Shown piece after piece: positions 51,682 to 60,679 of a stretch of DNA of 64,000 nucleotides. The notes beneath the pieces were generated by a model. That model saw only the letters and a program-made list of their open reading frames with translations, made no database searches and was not told the origin of the DNA. The translations under genes were made by a program, and so were the position numbers. The number at the start of each line of letters is the position of its first letter. The first letter of the stretch is position 1. This DNA comes from Bacillus sp. 103mf (GTDB lineage: Bacteria; Bacillota; Bacilli; Bacillales; Bacillaceae_G), in NCBI RefSeq assembly GCF_900116295.1, contig NZ_FPAF01000016.1:22150-86149 (forward strand), read 5' to 3'.

Positions 51682-53088
51682 ATGACAAATATAAATTGGA
51701 TGCAAGAAGTAGAGAAACGAAAAGATGCTCTGATTCACGATGTGCAGCAATTTTTACAAATTAAAAGTGTATGGGAAGAAGAAACGGAAAAAGAAGGGGC
51801 ACCGTTTGGAGAAGGTGTAGCAAAAGCATTATCTTTCATGTTAGATAAGGGAGAGACTGACGGATTTCTTTCTAAAAATTTAGAGGGATATGCAGGGCAT
51901 TTAGAAATGGGACAAGGAGAAGAAATTGTTGGTATTTTATGTCACGTCGACGTAGTGCCAGAAGGAGATGGCTGGACAACGCCTGCATACAGCGCTGATA
52001 TTCGTGACGGTAAAATCTTTGCACGCGGTGCGATTGATGATAAAGGTCCAACAATGGCAGCTTACTACGCAATGAAAATTGTAAAAGAACTAGAATTGCC
52101 GCTTTCTAAACGTGTTCGCATGATTTTAGGAACGGATGAAGAAAGTAACTGGAAGTGCGTAGACCATTACTTTAAACACGAAGAGATGCCGACGATGGGA
52201 TTTGCTCCGGATGCAGATTTCCCAATTATTAATGCGGAAAAAGGAATTTGCGATTTATATGTTGTTCAAAATAAAAAAGAATATGCAGCAGGAGAAAATA
52301 TATTAGTATCCTTCTCATCTGGACGCCGTTTAAATATGGTTCCTGATTTTGCAGAAGCTGCCCTAACGAGCGAAAAAGCAGTAGAACTTGCAAGTCAGTA
52401 TGAACAATATATACAAGAAGCAAAGAAAAACGGGAAAGCAATTGTGGAAGGAAATACAGTTAGGCTGCAAGTAGAAGGGATTTCGGCACACGGTTCTACG
52501 CCGGAACAAGGCGAAAATGCAGGCTTAACACTTGTGAACTTCTTAACAACAATCTCTTTAGATGAGAAAGGCGGCGCATTTGCTAGCTTAGCTGCGGAAA
52601 CATTTACAAATGATACGCTTGGAGAAAAAGCTGGCATTGCGTATGCAGATGAGATTACAGGTCCATTAACAGTAAACGTTGGTCTTCTTTCTTATACAAA
52701 AGAAGAAGGCGGTAAGCTCGGATTAAATATTCGTTATCCAGTCACAACAAACTTAGAAGGAACGCTGCAAACATTAACAAATTATGTGAGTGCAAAAGAC
52801 TTTGCTATCACAAATGTGTCAGACTCTCGCCCGCATCACGTTGATAAAGATCATGTATTAATTCGTACGCTTCAGCGTGTATATGAAGAACAAACAGGAG
52901 AAAAAGCCGAGTTATTAGCAATTGGCGGCGGTACATATGCACGATCATTGAAGGCTGGTGTTGCGTTTGGTCCGCTATTCCCAGGGAAAGAAGAATTAGC
53001 GCATCAAAAAGATGAATATATTGAAATTGAAGATTTACTTAAAGCAACAGCGATTTATGCACATGCAATTTATGAATTAGCGAAGTAG
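51682..53088 (+). CDS. pepV: dipeptidase PepV (M20 family)
   Basis: 468 residues, zinc-dependent dipeptidase of family M20A. Metal and catalytic motifs: CHVDVVPEGDGW (His and Asp), ARGAIDDKGP (bridging Asp), GTDEESNWKC (general-base Glu and ligand Glu), PDADFP (ligand Asp) and a C-terminal IGGGTYAR with the last His in KEELAHQKDE. It cleaves a wide range of dipeptides, including beta-Ala and D-Ala types in relatives. The ATG follows AGAGGGTG. Confidence 0.95.
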   Translation: MTNINWMQEVEKRKDALIHDVQQFLQIKSVWEEETEKEGAPFGEGVAKALSFMLDKGETDGFLSKNLEGYAGHLEMGQGEEIVGILCHVDVVPEGDGWTTPAYSADIRDGKIFARGAIDDKGPTMAAYYAMKIVKELELPLSKRVRMILGTDEESNWKCVDHYFKHEEMPTMGFAPDADFPIINAEKGICDLYVVQNKKEYAAGENILVSFSSGRRLNMVPDFAEAALTSEKAVELASQYEQYIQEAKKNGKAIVEGNTVRLQVEGISAHGSTPEQGENAGLTLVNFLTTISLDEKGGAFASLAAETFTNDTLGEKAGIAYADEITGPLTVNVGLLSYTKEEGGKLGLNIRYPVTTNLEGTLQTLTNYVSAKDFAITNVSDSRPHHVDKDHVLIRTLQRVYEEQTGEKAELLAIGGGTYARSLKAGVAFGPLFPGKEELAHQKDEYIEIEDLLKATAIYAHAIYELAK

Positions 53089-53104
53089 TAGGATGGAAAT
53101 TCAA

Positions 53105-53262
53105 AAACATAAAAGCTGTCTTTTTTAGGTGGGCTAGAGGGACTGGCCACGCTTAGAAGCGGTCAGCGCTTATGGCTGCCACGTGCCATGCAAAAACAAA
53201 GAGAGAAAACGAGTGCAGGTCACTTTTTGTTTTCCGTACCAGTGACTGATGTGTTGAAAAGA
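53105..53262 (+). repeat. repeat family B, diverged copy
   Basis: Landmarks AGGGACTGGCCACGCTTAGA, GCGGTCAG, GTGCAGGTCACTTTTTG and GTGTTGAAAAGAACATAAAA. It joins directly to a further partial copy. Confidence 0.75.
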
Positions 53263-53350
53263 ACATAAAATCTCTTTCTTTTAGTATGTACGAGAGGTAC
53301 TGGTGACGCATAGAAAGAGGGAAAAGCATCTTCTTGCTACTTGCAATATG
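53263..53350 (+). repeat. repeat family B, partial degenerate copy
   Basis: ATAAAATCTCTTTCTTTTAG, GAGAGGTACTGGTGACGCAT and a degraded remainder. Nothing else is seen up to the thpR start except a small stem containing CCGCTCTT / AAGAGCGG. Confidence 0.6.
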
Positions 53351-53475
53351 ATATGTTAAAAAATCGAAACCAATGAATGAACCGCTCTTGATAAGGAGAG
53401 CGGCTTCTTTCATATGTATGGAGAATCAGCTTCACACGAATAATAGATGTATCCTGGAAAAAGGAGAGAGAAAAG

Positions 53476-54030
53476 ATGGCGAGACATTATTTTATTGCAG
53501 TGAAATTACCAAATGAGATAAAGAACATATTGGCAGAGTGGAAAGAAATGATAGAAGAAACGACGCCATTTCGTTCTTGGGTACATAAAGAAGACTACCA
53601 TATTACACTTTCGTTTTTAGGAAGTGCTGAGGAAAGGCAACTTGAAAAGTTAAAATTAGACTTGCAGCAGCTAGCAGAAATATCCCGTTTTTCACTTACA
53701 TTGCAAGGATGTCATACATTTGGTGTAAAAGAACAGCCACGTGTTTTTTGGATAGGAGTGGAAGAAGAACGGGCTTTGTTTGACTTACAAAAAGAAGTGT
53801 ATACGATATGTGAGCAAAATGGTTTTCAATTAGAAACGCGTCCGTATCATCCTCATATTACCGTAGCTCGTAAGTGGAAAGGAGAAGAGGCGTTTGATAA
53901 AAATCAGCTTCCCGCCCTGCTGCGGCGTATATTTGAAGTGGAAACAGTAACGTTATATGAAACACATGTAGAACGGATGCCAAAGTACGAGGCGATTTAT
54001 GAAATATCTTTGCAGAATACACAAGCTTGA
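53476..54030 (+). CDS. thpR: RNA 2',3'-cyclic phosphodiesterase (2H family)
   Basis: 184 residues with the two HxTx motifs of the 2H phosphoesterase fold, HITL at residues 42-45 and HITV near residue 130. The family opens 2',3'-cyclic phosphates at RNA ends; earlier annotated as 2'-5' RNA ligase. It starts FIAVKLPNEIK, standard for ThpR. AAAGGAGAGAG precedes the ATG. It corresponds to B. subtilis ytlP in gene order. Confidence 0.92.
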   Translation: MARHYFIAVKLPNEIKNILAEWKEMIEETTPFRSWVHKEDYHITLSFLGSAEERQLEKLKLDLQQLAEISRFSLTLQGCHTFGVKEQPRVFWIGVEEERALFDLQKEVYTICEQNGFQLETRPYHPHITVARKWKGEEAFDKNQLPALLRRIFEVETVTLYETHVERMPKYEAIYEISLQNTQA

Positions 54031-54097
54031 AAACGTTTTCTGAATTTTTGAATATACTATAGAAAATGGAATGTCTCTTGGGAAGGTGTGGATACAT

Positions 54098-56239
54098 ATG
54101 TTAAGCATACAGCGTACATTTGAAGCATATTTAGATGAGATGGATAAAATTACAGTTTTACTTCCGCATGCATACGGGACGAGTAGCGTATTCCATTTAA
54201 AACAAGGTGCAAATGAATGGGAGCTTTCAATCAATTGTGTCACCTCCCTTCCACATGTAACGAAATATGAGTGTAAAGTCAGCGAACCAATTACATTGAG
54301 TAACTGTTATATCATACGTGATGAACAGGGGGCAGAAACCGACTTACAGATGGGTGCTGTCATTCGGACAGAGAAATTTGATGAGTTATATATGTACGAA
54401 GGACGAGATTTAGGTGCTTCTTATTCCTACATTCAAACTGTATTTAAAGTGTGGGCACCAACAGCTACAAAAGCAAAAGTTCGTATTTATGAAAGTGAAA
54501 CAGTGTATAAGGATTATGAAATGGAAGGACAGGAAAAAGGTGTTTGGAGTTACGAGTTAACGGGAGACTGGGACGGTGCAAAGTATACCTTTCTCGTCTG
54601 CATTAATTTAATTTGGCGAGAAGCGGTTGATCCATATGCAAAATCAGTGTCTGTAAACGGTACGTACGGAATTGTTGTAAACCTTGCGAAAACATATGTG
54701 CAAGATGAGGAACCACTACCTCTTATGACTTCTATGACGGATGCTGTTATTTATGAGGCGCATATTCGTGATATGACAGTTCATCCTCATAGCGGCGCAA
54801 TGTATAAAGGGAAATATCTCGGTTTAACAGAAGAAGGAACGACAGGAGAACGAGGGACGGTAACAGGCCTTTCTTATATAAAGGAATTAGGTGTTACACA
54901 TCTTGAACTATTACCGATTCATCATTATGCCGGAGTCGATGAGGAGCAGCCATTTGCAACGTATAATTGGGGGTATAATCCGTTATTTTATAATGTTCCA
55001 AATGGTAGCTATGCAACAAATCCTCTCGATCCGTACAATCGAATTGTTGAATGTAAACAAATGATTCAAGCACTTCATCGAAATGGTTTGCGCGTCATTA
55101 TCGATGTTGTTTATAACCATGTGTATGAAAGAGAAACATCTTCTTTTGAAAAGCTTGTACCCGGATATTATTTTCGGCATGATGAAAATGGAATGCCGTC
55201 AAATGGGACGGGGGTTGGAAACGATATTGCCTCAGAGCGCAAGATGGTGCAGAGGTTTATTGTCGATTCAGTGTTATATTGGTTAACAGAGTATAAGGTG
55301 GATGGTTTCCGGTTTGACTTAATGGGAATTTTAGATGTTGAGACAATGAACGAAATCCGGCAGAAAGTAAATGAAGTAAAAGAGCATGTAATATTACTAG
55401 GTGAAGGATGGAATTTACAAACACCGCTTGCTGCGGATCAGAAGGCAACATTACAAAATGCAGCGAAACTACCATGTATCGCCCAGTTTAATGATCAATT
55501 TCGTGATGGAATTAAGGGAAGTACATTTGACGTGCAAAAATGCGGGTATGCGCTCGGAGAGACAACAAATAAAGAGCATATTCAATACTTGCTTACAGGA
55601 AGTATCCCTTATTTCAAACAGAAGAGTTTATTTACAGAACCTGTGCAAAGCATTAACTATGTAGAATGTCACGATAACATGACAATGTGGGATAAGATTA
55701 TAGGTAGTAGTAAAGAAGAGGAACATATGCAAAAACGCCGCCATCGCCTTGCAACAACGATGACATTATTAGCACAAGGTATTCCGTTTTTACATGCTGG
55801 TCAAGAATTTTATCGTACAAAGCAAGGAAATGAAAATAGTTATAATGCTCCGGACTGTATTAATCAAATGGACTGGGATCAAAAAGAACGAGAAGAAGAA
55901 ACGATTTCTTATATAAAAGGAATCATTCGTATTCGCAAATCACACGGAGCATTTCGTTTTGCGTCTTCTGAATTGATTAAACGGCATATGTCCTTTTTTA
56001 ATACAGCTCCTTCTGTAATTGCATATTATTTACAAGATGTGCAGCAGTTTGGACCGTGGAAAGAGATTGTTGTGTTATTTCATAACGGAATAGAGGAGCA
56101 AACGGTTTCATTGCCTAAAGGTGGTACATGGCACGTACTTGCAAATGACGGAAAAGCGCATGAAAGTGTAATTTCTTCATTTGAGGGAGAGACAATTACC
56201 ATTGCTCCGATTAGCACCTATATATTGACGAAATTGTGA
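54098..56239 (+). CDS. pulA: type I pullulanase
   Basis: 713 residues without a signal peptide, so intracellular: debranches alpha-1,6 links of glycogen, pullulan and limit dextrins. The pullulanase signature YNWGYNP is followed by the four GH13 regions: DVVYNHVY, GFRFDLMG (catalytic Asp), GEGWNL (acid Glu) and VECHDNMTMWD. An N-terminal CBM48-like beta domain (FKVWAPTATKAKVRIYES) precedes the barrel. Corresponds to AmyX. ATG 54098 follows AAGGTGTGG; upstream in-frame codons are less likely. Confidence 0.94.
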   Translation: MLSIQRTFEAYLDEMDKITVLLPHAYGTSSVFHLKQGANEWELSINCVTSLPHVTKYECKVSEPITLSNCYIIRDEQGAETDLQMGAVIRTEKFDELYMYEGRDLGASYSYIQTVFKVWAPTATKAKVRIYESETVYKDYEMEGQEKGVWSYELTGDWDGAKYTFLVCINLIWREAVDPYAKSVSVNGTYGIVVNLAKTYVQDEEPLPLMTSMTDAVIYEAHIRDMTVHPHSGAMYKGKYLGLTEEGTTGERGTVTGLSYIKELGVTHLELLPIHHYAGVDEEQPFATYNWGYNPLFYNVPNGSYATNPLDPYNRIVECKQMIQALHRNGLRVIIDVVYNHVYERETSSFEKLVPGYYFRHDENGMPSNGTGVGNDIASERKMVQRFIVDSVLYWLTEYKVDGFRFDLMGILDVETMNEIRQKVNEVKEHVILLGEGWNLQTPLAADQKATLQNAAKLPCIAQFNDQFRDGIKGSTFDVQKCGYALGETTNKEHIQYLLTGSIPYFKQKSLFTEPVQSINYVECHDNMTMWDKIIGSSKEEEHMQKRRHRLATTMTLLAQGIPFLHAGQEFYRTKQGNENSYNAPDCINQMDWDQKEREEETISYIKGIIRIRKSHGAFRFASSELIKRHMSFFNTAPSVIAYYLQDVQQFGPWKEIVVLFHNGIEEQTVSLPKGGTWHVLANDGKAHESVISSFEGETITIAPISTYILTKL

Positions 56240-56481
56240 CGAATCGCCCCTTGACGATGCGAATATAATAAATGTAAAATTGAATAAGGTGGCTATTTAG
56301 TTAAGTTGCCAGTCTATCATTATTTTTGTAAAATAAAGTAAAAGGGTAAGCGGCTTGTCTGTTTCTTTTTCACTTTTACTTACTACTTGAAGCAGAATGG
56401 ATGGAAACCCTGGGCATATGTTTGGATATGTTGTGGTTTTTCTTTTCATAACTATAAAAGATAAGGAATTGTTAACGGGTA

Positions 56482-57279
56482 ATGAACATGGAATGGTTGG
56501 AACAATTGTTAGGAAAAGAATGGAAAGTAATACCAGCCGGAGGGGCGACAGGAGATGCCTATATTGCGCATAACGAATATCATAAAATCTTTTTAAAGCG
56601 CAATTCATCGCCCTTTCTTGCGGTATTGTCGGCAGAAGGAATTGTTCCGAAGTTACTTTGGACAAGGCGATTAACAAATGGTGATGTGATTTCGGCACAA
56701 AAGTGGCTCCCAGGACAAAAATTAGAACCAGAAGATATGAACTCTGAGCGAGTGGCAGCATTGTTGAAAAAAATTCATTCTTCTGAAGCGTTATTGCATA
56801 TGATTCAAAAGCTTGGTAAACAGCCTTTGCATGCGCAAGATATACTAGAAGAAGCGCTTCTCACTTTACAAGAGGATGTAAAGCAAAATGAAGTCATTCA
56901 AAAAGGACTTCAGTATTTACAAAAGTCCCTTCAGAATGTAGAATTTGATCATCTTGCTGTTTGTCATTGCGATGTGAATCATAACAATTGGTTAGTAACA
57001 GATGATAACGAATTGTTTTTAATTGATTGGGACGGAGCGATTATTGCAGACCCAGCTCTTGATATTGGGATGTTACTCCATTGGTACGTTCCAAGAGATG
57101 AATGGCATGAGTGGCTTGAGCATTACGGATTAGAACTCACTGATTCTTTGCTAAGCCGTATGAAATGGTATGTTACGCTGCAATGTATGGTTTTTGTGCA
57201 ATGGTATACAGCAAAAAATAAGCAAGTAGAAGCAGAATATTGGCTTCAATATTTAATGCAACTACTCGCTTCAGAATAA
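56482..57279 (+). CDS. ytmP: aminoglycoside phosphotransferase-fold kinase, YtmP-like
   Basis: 265 residues. The kinase-like fold has a short N lobe (GGATGDAYIAH, HKIFLKRN) and the catalytic loop CHCDVNHNNWLV followed by FLIDWDGAIIADPALDIG, i.e. the H-x-D-x4-N and D motifs of APH/choline kinase enzymes. The substrate is unknown; the same gene lies next to ytzH and trmB in B. subtilis. The 240-bp region upstream is AT-rich with no recognised element. Confidence 0.88.
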   Translation: MNMEWLEQLLGKEWKVIPAGGATGDAYIAHNEYHKIFLKRNSSPFLAVLSAEGIVPKLLWTRRLTNGDVISAQKWLPGQKLEPEDMNSERVAALLKKIHSSEALLHMIQKLGKQPLHAQDILEEALLTLQEDVKQNEVIQKGLQYLQKSLQNVEFDHLAVCHCDVNHNNWLVTDDNELFLIDWDGAIIADPALDIGMLLHWYVPRDEWHEWLEHYGLELTDSLLSRMKWYVTLQCMVFVQWYTAKNKQVEAEYWLQYLMQLLASE

Positions 57280-57280
57280 G

Positions 57281-57559
57281 TTAAGAAAAACTATCCATTC
57301 CTGTAATCCATTGTGACAGTTGTTCTTGATGACCAGAAATATGGTTATCTAAATCAGGAGAATATTTACCCGATTGACTATAGTAATATACATCGTTTAA
57401 CATCGTTTTAACCTCATTACTCACATGGTCATTTACGAGTAACGATTGAATGAGACGTTCTAATTGTTCACATTCAGAAACCGTTCCACAGCAATCACTT
57501 TGATGATTGACTAAGATGTCTTTTAAGATTGCCATTTGATGTTCATGATTAAGTGGCAT
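57281..57559 (-). CDS. ytzH: YtzH-like protein
   Basis: 92 residues, helical and acidic, no membrane segment (NHEHQMAILKDILVNHQSD, CEQLERLIQSLL). Matches the YtzH pattern and position between ytmP and trmB, convergent with ytmP by one base. Function unknown. AAAAGGATG precedes the ATG. Confidence 0.82.
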   Translation of the reverse strand: MPLNHEHQMAILKDILVNHQSDCCGTVSECEQLERLIQSLLVNDHVSNEVKTMLNDVYYYSQSGKYSPDLDNHISGHQEQLSQWITGMDSFS

Positions 57560-57686
57560 TTTGACACATCCTTTTCATTTGTTATCGTAACAATGAAACG
57601 AGCGTAACGAACCGCTGATGGAAATTGTATTTGATACACTTTGTAGTTTCCGTCAAAATAGTAAATTTTATACTTGAAAGAAACGG

Positions 57687-57714
57687 ACCGAGTGCTCGTA
57701 CGTACTTGGTTTTT
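57687..57714 (+). terminator. possible attenuator upstream of trmB
   Basis: ACCGAGT / ACTTGGT imperfect stem with a ten-base loop and six T, 43 bp before the trmB start. The stem is short, so this is tentative. Confidence 0.35.
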
Positions 57715-57756
57715 TATATGATACACACATCTTGGAGTGCAGAGAGGGAGAGAACT

Positions 57757-58410
57757 ATGCGTTTAAGACATAAACCATATGCAATGGACCGAACGAAAGA
57801 ATATTCACAGTTTGTAATTGGAAATCCAGAAGAACATAACGGAAAATGGAAAGAATTATTTGGAAATGACAACCCGATTCACATTGAAGTTGGAACAGGC
57901 CGCGGCCGCTTCATGTACGAAATGGCAAAAGCAAATCCAAATGTAAACTATATTGGAATTGAGAAATTTACAAGTGTAGTTGTAGATGCACTTGATAAAT
58001 TAATTGAATACGCGCTGCCGAATTTAAAATTAATTAATAAAGATGCAGAAGATTTAACAGTATTCTTTGGGGAGAATGAAATTGATCGTGTGTATTTAAA
58101 TTTCTCTGATCCATGGCCGAAGAATCGTCATGAAAAACGCCGTTTAACGTATAAAACATTTTTACGTAACTACGAAACAGTACTTGTAAAAGGCGGAGAA
58201 ATTCACTTCAAAACAGATAACCAAGCCCTGTTTGAATACTCTCTTACAAGTATGGCGGAATACGGCATGCTGCTGCCGTATATTAGCTTAGATCTTCACA
58301 ACAGTGATTTTGAAGGAAACATTATGACGGAATACGAAGAAAAATTCTCAAGCAAGGGAAATCGTATTTACCGCGTTGAAGCAAAATATCGTACAGAACC
58401 TGCGCAATAA
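57757..58410 (+). CDS. trmB: tRNA (guanine-N7-)-methyltransferase
   Basis: 217 residues. Methylates G46 of tRNA with S-adenosylmethionine. Motifs [18 protein letters not shown] (SAM binding), [14 protein letters not shown] and the TrmB signature [19 protein letters not shown], ending [20 protein letters not shown] 57757 follows GAGAGGGAGAG; the longer upstream frame is not conserved in character. Confidence 0.97.
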   Translation: MRLRHKPYAMDRTKEYSQFVIGNPEEHNGKWKELFGNDNPIHIEVGTGRGRFMYEMAKANPNVNYIGIEKFTSVVVDALDKLIEYALPNLKLINKDAEDLTVFFGENEIDRVYLNFSDPWPKNRHEKRRLTYKTFLRNYETVLVKGGEIHFKTDNQALFEYSLTSMAEYGMLLPYISLDLHNSDFEGNIMTEYEEKFSSKGNRIYRVEAKYRTEPAQ

Positions 58411-58427
58411 TGCGGAGGTTTTTTTTA
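58397..58427 (+). terminator. trmB terminator
   Basis: AACCTGCGCA, ATAA loop, TGCGGAGGTT followed by T-run. Confidence 0.85.
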
Positions 58428-58656
58428 TTCTTGGAAAGACAGTCGCAACCTGAGTTTAACTAAAGGGTGAATACGATAGATAGCGCATGTTTTAATGAAA
58501 ATACTTTAGATATTGCCTTTGTTGATACTCTTGAAATTTTAATATGTGTTTAAAGTTAATAAAAAGTTCTATTGAGCAACAAACATTAAAGAATAATGCA
58601 GGGATGTAAGGAAATAAAAAAAGCCGCCACAAAGTACTAGCTTTGTGACAACTTCT

Positions 58657-58862
58657 TGAAAGGATAAAGAAAGAGCGGGAGCAGCACAAGAATGTCAATG
58701 AAAGTGAAAAAGGTTTTAAAAACTTAATTTTCAGAAAACTTAAAATATTAAGGGTTTTTTCGCTACTCTTTCTTTATTATTAAGAGTTTAACATTAAAAA
58801 TAAAATAAATCAACGAAAAATAGACAATTTTCTTTAAAATTCGACAATTTATTAAATCTAGG
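58657..58862 (+). repeat. repeat family E, copy 2
   Basis: Same landmarks as at 104-295 (AAAGAAAGAG, CACAAG, AATTTTC/GAAAACTT, GGGTTTTTTCG, ACTCTTTCTTT, ATTAAAAATAAAAT, ATCAACGAAAAA). Preceded, as at copy 1, by an unrelated short hairpin (CACAAAG / CTTTGTG at 58630-58650). The 58430-58620 stretch before it holds nothing recognised. Confidence 0.65.
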
Positions 58863-58926
58863 AAATTAGGTTAGATTTAATAAATAATCACATACATGTT
58901 TATATATAAATACAAATTGGAACAAC

Positions 58927-58996
58927 GACATAAAAACCCCTCTCTTTTTAGATGAGCGAGAGCATCTGGCCATGAATAAAAGTCTGTCACATGCAA
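58927..58996 (+). repeat. repeat family B, truncated copy
   Basis: ACATAAAAACCCCTCTC, GAGAGCATCTGGCCATG and CTGTCACATGCAAGG only. The 3' half is missing where the minus-strand L7/L12-like gene ends. Confidence 0.65.
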
Positions 58997-59024
58997 GGCT
59001 AGCATTTTGCTAGCTTTTATAGCG

Positions 59025-59288
59025 CTATAAAGAATCAACATAATTTTTAGCTTCAAGTAATGACAACCCTAAAACCTCTCGTGCCTTCTTAATTGCTTTG
59101 ATTTTATCTCCATCTTTCACTAGCTGGCGAAGTTTTTCGTTAATTGTATGCTCAGGGAGTTCCATGTGTTTAGCGATTTGATCTAATTTATCTTCTGTTC
59201 GTTTTAATCTTGTATGAATGTTGTTTAACTGATCGGAAATATAAAATATACCTAAAGCGATTACTGCTGTTAGAAGTAAATAATCCAC
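59025..59288 (-). CDS. membrane-anchored protein with ribosomal L7/L12 C-terminal-like domain
   Basis: 87 residues from GTG 59288 (AAAGGAGAG upstream). N-terminal helix DYLLLTAVIALGIFYISDQL, a coiled segment (NNIHTRLKRTEDKLDQIAKH), then KIKAIKKAREVLGLSLLEAK, which matches the C-terminal fold of ribosomal protein L7/L12 (K-x-V-K-x-R-x3-GLGLKEAK). The true L7/L12 is elsewhere, so this is a stand-alone relative, possibly a membrane docking protein. Function unknown. Confidence 0.75.
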   Translation of the reverse strand: MDYLLLTAVIALGIFYISDQLNNIHTRLKRTEDKLDQIAKHMELPEHTINEKLRQLVKDGDKIKAIKKAREVLGLSLLEAKNYVDSL

Positions 59289-59313
59289 ATTTATCTCTCC
59301 TTTCTTGTTGACG

Positions 59314-59829
59314 TTATTTAACAAAATTTTTAGACTGTCCTCTCGGAATGCTTAATATTTTCCACTCCGAACCTTTAATTTGCTTACCGATATATAGAAT
59401 TTGACCTAAGTGATTGCTGCAATGAGCAATTTCAATTTGAATGGCTTCTAAAACCGTTAAGGGATTTTTTCTAATGGTCACAATCTTTAGTAGATCATCT
59501 GTTTTAAGTTCTTGAATCGTTGAAAATAAGAGGAACCATCCTTTTTCCCAAATATGTAGTAATTCTTCTCTTGACTGGATCGTGTCAACGAATTCATCGT
59601 CGCGATCTCTTTCTTCTTTTTCTCCATCTGTTGTTAAAAAGCCAGTCCATCTTGAATGCATATTTCCACTTAAATGCTTCATAATGATTGCGACACTATT
59701 AGATTCTTCATTAGGTTGCCAATGGAGTTCTTGTTCGGTTAATTGTTCAATTGCTTGTTCTGCTCGTTCTTTTATATGTATAAATTGGGAAAGTACAGTA
59801 GATAAAAATTTGTCTTCAACTTGATTCAT
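59314..59829 (-). CDS. DinB-like / DUF1572 family protein
   Basis: 171 residues, four-helix DinB/YfiT fold. Candidate metal ligands: His in MKHLSGNMHSRW and in IAHCSNHLGQILYIGK; the DUF1572 phrases TEQELHWQPNEESNSVA and LSIPRGQSK are visible. Members are putative metal-dependent thiol S-transferases or hydrolases. It lies 25 bp upstream of the L7/L12-like gene on the same strand and may share its transcript. Confidence 0.85.
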   Translation of the reverse strand: MNQVEDKFLSTVLSQFIHIKERAEQAIEQLTEQELHWQPNEESNSVAIIMKHLSGNMHSRWTGFLTTDGEKEERDRDDEFVDTIQSREELLHIWEKGWFLLFSTIQELKTDDLLKIVTIRKNPLTVLEAIQIEIAHCSNHLGQILYIGKQIKGSEWKILSIPRGQSKNFVK

Positions 59830-59907
59830 TAAAAAGGCTCCTCTCCATTTCCTTAATTTACCTTTATTTTATCACAAAAAAATTATGTGCAATGAGAAAA
59901 GGGAAAC

Positions 59908-59923
59908 ATTACAGAAATGTAAT
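59908..59923. promoter_or_regulatory. ATTACA-GAAA-TGTAAT palindrome
   Basis: Perfect six-base arms about 90 bp upstream of the YxeA-like gene and in the divergent gap with the DinB-like gene. Could be a regulator site; no regulator is identified. Confidence 0.35.
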
Positions 59924-60013
59924 CTTGCTGTCATGTAAATCGATAACAAATCATATATAAAACTTTTATCATACAAACAGACATAGTAAATGAACAGAAG
60001 AGGTGTGATTCAC

Positions 60014-60415
60014 TTGAAGAAATATGTAATAGGTATTACTTTATTCATGCTGTTATTTTCCATATCTTCAATGGTAGTGCTAGCTGTTGCTGAAAAAAAT
60101 GATGCAATAGATATTAAAAAATGGGTAGCAAAAGAATATTACGTTCAAATCACAGAGAATGGAAAAGAAGAATCTGTACAAGATAATGATGGAGAAAAGC
60201 AGCCCGTGTATTGGTATACGATGAAAGCATATGATAAAAAGGGAAATGAAGAAACAGTTAAATTTTTTGCAACTAAAAACTTAAAATTACAGGCATTTCT
60301 GCGTGTGTATGTAAATGGTGAATATCCTGATAAAACACATGGAATTCAAAGATACGAAGAAATAACGACTAAGCAAATACCTGTGAAAGCAAAAGAAAAG
60401 TTAGGTGTGAATTAA
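60014..60415 (+). CDS. YxeA-family (DUF1093) secreted protein
   Basis: 133 residues. A signal peptide or N-terminal anchor (KKYVIGITLFMLLFSISSM) precedes a small beta-barrel-like domain with YYVQITENGKEE, YWYTMKAYDKKGNEE and RYEEITTKQIPVKAKEKLG, the DUF1093 hallmark. In B. subtilis yxeA is the last gene of a bacitracin-type ABC transporter locus; none is present here. TTG 60014 follows GAAGAGGTG; an in-frame ATG at 59990 is possible but has no good site. Confidence 0.82.
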   Translation: MKKYVIGITLFMLLFSISSMVVLAVAEKNDAIDIKKWVAKEYYVQITENGKEESVQDNDGEKQPVYWYTMKAYDKKGNEETVKFFATKNLKLQAFLRVYVNGEYPDKTHGIQRYEEITTKQIPVKAKEKLGVN

Positions 60416-60583
60416 AAACCCCTTTCTTTTTAGGAGGACGAGAGCAACTGGTCATGCATAGATGCGGTCAGGGCCTTTTTCTGCCACATACAAGGGTTAA
60501 ACCAAAGGGAGAAAGCAAGTGGGGAGCACTTTTTTGTATAGCGGCAGTTTATATGTTGGAAAGTTAAAATGAATTTATATATA
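60412..60583 (+). repeat. repeat family B, copy
   Basis: A plus-oriented full copy beginning at the YxeA stop codon: AAAAACCCCTTTC, GAGAGCAACTGGTCATGCAT, GCGGTCAGGGCCTTTTTC and AAAATGAATTTATAT. Confidence 0.85.
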
Positions 60584-60588
60584 AACAA

Positions 60589-60627
60589 GGGCATGCTGAT
60601 AGATTATTGCTATCCAGCATGCCTTTA
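60589..60627. terminator. hairpin terminator
   Basis: GGCATGCTG(ATAG) / (CTATC)CAGCATGCC with a seven-base loop and TTTACG after it. Likely closes the YxeA-like transcript beyond the repeat; the 40-residue gene beyond it runs toward it on the minus strand. Confidence 0.65.
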
Positions 60628-60679
60628 CGTTTCATACTCATGTAATTCTGTATATTCCTTTTGTAGTGTCCCCTCTACA

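Noticed and set aside
54071-54097. Longer pullulanase start (MSLGKVWIH...)
   Set aside because: The first codons include the ribosome-binding site AAGGTGTGG of ATG 54098; the shorter start is more consistent.
57523-57726. 67-codon minus-strand frame between ytzH and trmB
   Set aside because: It overlaps the ytzH start, has no ribosome-binding site, and its position is explained by the ytzH and trmB upstream regions.
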